Shown here: one piece after another, positions 61,787 through 64,000 of the stretch | Position numbering within the stretch: the stretch's first letter is position 1 | Layout of the letters: each line of letters begins with the position of its first letter | Source of the DNA: Azospirillum sp. RU38E | GTDB taxonomy: Bacteria; Pseudomonadota; Alphaproteobacteria; Azospirillales; Azospirillaceae | DNA: 64,000 nt | Assembly: GCF_900188385.1 (NCBI RefSeq) | Contig: NZ_FZOI01000008.1 | Span: 62,001 to 126,000 of the forward strand | Direction: 5' to 3' | The notes under the pieces: generated by a model | Seen by the model: only the letters and a program-made list of their open reading frames with translations | Told to the model about the DNA's origin: nothing | Database searches by the model: none | Position numbers and translations under genes: made by a program

Positions 61787-61902
61787 CAGAAAAGCCCCCG
61801 ACCGGAACAAGCACCCGGTGCGGTTAGTTCAAGAGAGCCCTGCTGTCAATCCCGGTATCCTACGCCTTTTGTTTATAAAGGGGACGGTTCCGGCTTGCCA
61901 AA

Positions 61903-62580
61903 TCAGAAACGATACAGCAGCCCCAGCTTCACCGCCGGGTAAAAGGCCAGCGATTTCAGTTCCCGTGCCAGCCGCGCCTCTTCATTGCGGGTAACGGCGA
62001 TGAAGGTGGGATGGCCCGCCAGGGTGCCATCTGCCGTAATCCGCACCCGGGGATTGCCATAATAAAGCAGCCCCAGATCCATCACCGCCAGCAAACCGTC
62101 CCGCCCGACCGGCCCGGTGAAACCGATGCCGGCATAAGGCGCCATGCGGGGAAAATGGGCTGTACCGCGGACCGTGCCCAGCTGTTCAGGTGTCAACAGC
62201 ACCTGGGCAATATGCACTGCCCCGCGCGCCGTTCCTTCGGCGCGCAGTTCGCTGAAATTGGCCCGCACGCCGATGCTGGCCCGCCAGCCCCGGTTTTCCC
62301 AGGGGAAATAATCCAGCGTCAGCCCGCTTGAAGCCAGCGTGGCATCGCCATCATAGGAGACATTGGCAATGCCGAAATCCTTATCGACAAAGAACAACAC
62401 CCCATCCAGCCGCAGCGCCAGATTTTCCAGGGTCTGCCATTGCCCCTCCACCCCGATGCCGCTGGAGGAAAAAACGATCCCAGCCGCTACTTCCCCCTGG
62501 CGGCGGCTGACCGGCGTTTCGGCGGCCATCGCCACGGCGCCAAGACAAAACGCCAGAAAAACGCCCATGACAAGGCGCAT
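61903..62580 (-). CDS. Small outer-membrane-like beta-barrel protein
   Basis: 225 residues. Signal peptide MRLVMGVFLAFCLGAVAMAAE; then alternating strands (EVAAGIVFSSSGIGVEGQWQTLENLALRLDGVLFFV, GLTLDYFPWENRGWRASIGVRANFSEL, PYAGIGFTGPVGRDGLLAVMDLGLLYYGNPRVRI) ending in LGLLYRF, a C-terminal aromatic residue as in BamA substrates. Like small 8-strand porins; role unknown. Confidence 0.72.
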   Translation of the reverse strand: MRLVMGVFLAFCLGAVAMAAETPVSRRQGEVAAGIVFSSSGIGVEGQWQTLENLALRLDGVLFFVDKDFGIANVSYDGDATLASSGLTLDYFPWENRGWRASIGVRANFSELRAEGTARGAVHIAQVLLTPEQLGTVRGTAHFPRMAPYAGIGFTGPVGRDGLLAVMDLGLLYYGNPRVRITADGTLAGHPTFIAVTRNEEARLARELKSLAFYPAVKLGLLYRF

Positions 62581-62844
62581 GATGGTCCCGCAATGTTGGA
62601 TCAAGGGGCCTCGGGAAATGGAAAAACAGGAAATATTCTGCTGATCCCTTCATTAACAGCCCACTTCCCTTCCTGCAACAGGGCGCTGTGGCCCTTCTGC
62701 CCTGGCTCAATCGTCGATGGCCCGATGCGGCAAAGACTATGCGGCCATGGATCAAGGGGGCTTTTTCTGGCGTTGCACTGGACAGGTGGGGTGGCAAGCA
62801 CCACCCTTGATCGGGTGAATAATGACAAGGGGCGGAATATCGGC

Positions 62845-63516
62845 ATGGAATGGGTACAGCTCTCCGTCGCCATGTCACTGGATGGCCATATTGATGCTGC
62901 CGATGGCGACAGGCTGGTGCTGTCCAGTGCGGAGGATTGCCACGACATGCATGGCGCCCGCGCCGCCTGTGATGCCATTCTGGTCGGCGCCGGCACATTG
63001 CGGCGGGATGATCCCCGGCTGACCGTGCGCTATCCGGAACTGCTGGCCCAACGCCGCGCCGCCGGGATGCCGGATCAGCCGGCCAAGGTGGTGCTGACTC
63101 GATCCTGTGATATCGACCCCGATGCCGGCTTTTTCCACAATGGCGGCCGCAAGCTGGTGCTGTGCCCGCCGGAAAAGCTGGCAGCGCTGCGGCAAAGGCT
63201 GGGGGAACGGGCGGAAGTGGTGGGGGTGGCCGATGAAACCGTCTCCGCCATCCTGGCCGCCCTGCGGGCCTGCGGCATCCGCCGGCTGTTCGTGGAAGGG
63301 GGCAGCCAGGTGCTGACCCAGTTTCTGGCGGCGGGTGCCTTCCATCAGCTGCGGCTGGCCATCGCCCCCTTTCTGCTGGGCCAGCCCACAGCCCCCCGGC
63401 TGGCCGGGCCGGCTGATTTCCTGCATGGGCCGGACCGGCGCCTTCGTCTTCTGTCCACCCGCAATCTGGGCAATGTGGCGGTGCTGGATCTGCTGAACGA
63501 AACGCCGATGCTGTAA
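62845..63516 (+). CDS. RibD C-terminal domain (pyrimidine reductase-like) protein
   Basis: 223 residues: MEWVQLSVAMSLDGHIDAADGDRLVLSS matches the DHFR-like RibD_C domain, with ARAACDAILVGAGTLRRDDPRLTVRYPE (NADPH loop) and IRRLFVEGGSQVLTQFLAAGAFHQLRLAIAPFLLG. In full RibD this domain reduces the pyrimidine ribosyl group in riboflavin synthesis; here it is stand-alone, as in many stress-related paralogues. The repeat copy C begins 4 bases after the stop. No FMN riboswitch-like sequence is seen upstream. Confidence 0.88.
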   Translation: MEWVQLSVAMSLDGHIDAADGDRLVLSSAEDCHDMHGARAACDAILVGAGTLRRDDPRLTVRYPELLAQRRAAGMPDQPAKVVLTRSCDIDPDAGFFHNGGRKLVLCPPEKLAALRQRLGERAEVVGVADETVSAILAALRACGIRRLFVEGGSQVLTQFLAAGAFHQLRLAIAPFLLGQPTAPRLAGPADFLHGPDRRLRLLSTRNLGNVAVLDLLNETPML

Positions 63517-63519
63517 CGC

Positions 63520-63683
63520 TTATACCAATCTCCTTTGATCGTGACCGATCCAGGGAGATTTTGCGTTCCCTCAGACGCCGGGCGCTGCCATCCGGCAGCT
63601 TGGCTTGCACGCCATGTGGCGCGGGCCGGCAGTCGCCGGCCTCCAACCCACCTAAAGGTCAACCTTTAGGTGGGTTGGTATAA
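63520..63683 (+). repeat. Structured repeat family, copy C (complete, with terminal inverted repeats)
   Basis: TTATACCAA at 63520-63528 and TTGGTATAA at 63675-63683 are perfect 9-base terminal inverted repeats. Inside are an outer hairpin (AATCTCC/GGAGATT with TGACCGAT in the loop), core hairpins GCTGCC-ATCC-GGCAGC (63584-63599), CGCC-ATGT-GGCG (63610-63621) and GGCCGGC-AGTC-GCCGGCC (63624-63641), and a long hairpin with 17-base arms and a 2-base loop (63643-63678). The remainder of the 322-base gap (63684-63838) is AT-rich with no clear feature. Confidence 0.85.
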
Positions 63684-63838
63684 CATAAATATTCAATATG
63701 GAAATCAATATATCCGTATAAAAATATCCTTATTTTTTGCAAATCAGCGCCAATAATCAAGTATAAATGGATTTTTATTTGGCATCTTGTCGATGCTGGC
63801 GTAGATGAAACGCCGTTATTTCTGGACGGAGTATCATC

Positions 63839-64000
63839 ATGCGGTCCCTGTTATGTGGGGTCGTTGCCGGTCTGTCGGTCCTGTGGGCTCCGCTGACCCA
63901 GGCGGCGGCACCTTGCCGGGCAGAGGCAGGCCAGGGCGTCACTGCTTCCTGGTATGGGCCGGGCCATCATGGCCGCCCCACCGCCAGCGGGGAGATTTTT
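63839..64000 (+). CDS. rlpA: RlpA-like septal ring lytic transglycosylase, partial
   Basis: The first 54 codons run to the window end. Signal peptide (MRSLLCGVVAGLSVLWAPLTQAAA) then GVTASWYGPGHHGRPTASGEIF, the start of the RlpA double-psi beta-barrel (family: ASWYG...F.GR.TA.GE.F), which includes the catalytic Asp/His region further on. RlpA cuts naked glycan strands at the division site. The AT-rich 155 bases upstream probably hold its promoter. Confidence 0.85.
   Translation, partial: MRSLLCGVVAGLSVLWAPLTQAAAPCRAEAGQGVTASWYGPGHHGRPTASGEIF

Noticed and set aside
62581-62844. FMN riboswitch before the RibD-like gene
   Set aside because: None of the conserved RFN element words can be found; only a short GGGTGG/CCACCC hairpin at 62789-62806 is present.

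Overview
The window is a GC-rich stretch of an alphaproteobacterial chromosome, most likely from the Rhodospirillales (an Azospirillaceae-like genome; the family is inferred from gene content and order, not proven). It spans what looks like the chromosomal replication origin. The gene-free stretch between ppsR and hemE carries several DnaA-box-like 9-mers and an AT-rich tract. To its left lie three parS palindromes and the block mnmE-mnmG-rsmG-parA-parB, the usual alphaproteobacterial origin neighbourhood.

Left part (1-17 kb): the 3' part of a lipoprotein gene, a FliL-like secreted protein, an EmrA/EmrB-type efflux operon with its own TetR regulator and a twin operator, a MarR gene with very small genes and a perfect palindrome, proline iminopeptidase, a degraded MtnA-like protein, rlmN, oligopeptidase B, a response regulator with a diguanylate cyclase domain, a HAD hydrolase and lnt. 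Origin-left (17-32 kb): parB, parA, rsmG, mnmG, mnmE, a thioredoxin-like ferredoxin pair, a DUF255 protein, dienelactone hydrolase and quinone oxidoreductase, then the tightly packed leftward cluster ppsR-maf-aroE-coaE-dnaQ. Origin-right (32-41 kb): hemE, a degenerate ferrochelatase-like gene, an NfuA-like gene, a Bax-like glucosaminidase, a RutE-like nitroreductase, a VanX-like dipeptidase, tsaB-rimI, a TusA-like gene, a MucR regulator, an orphan PD-(D/E)XK-like gene and tRNA-Arg(CCG).

Right part (41-64 kb): an NDUFAF5/BioC-like methyltransferase divergent from comF, the cytochrome c maturation operon ccmCDEFGHI (without ccmAB), recX, two tandem ABC-2 permeases without an ATPase, a membrane-anchored beta-solenoid-like protein, two tandem Ala/Lys-rich exported proteins, a penicillin acylase family protein, a large MscS-type channel, a YedY-like molybdoprotein, a periplasmic binding protein, a small outer-membrane-like protein, a RibD C-terminal reductase and the start of an rlpA-like gene.

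The most unusual signal is a dispersed structured repeat present three times (7.4 kb, 48.0 kb, 63.6 kb). Its core folds into three consecutive short hairpins. The stem sequences differ between copies while pairing is kept, and some loops and linkers are conserved. The two complete copies also carry an outer hairpin on each side, and one copy is bounded by 9-bp terminal inverted repeats. The third copy sits in frame inside the signal-peptide region of ccmH. Two pseudoenzyme candidates (MtnA-like and ferrochelatase-like) are the other notable points.
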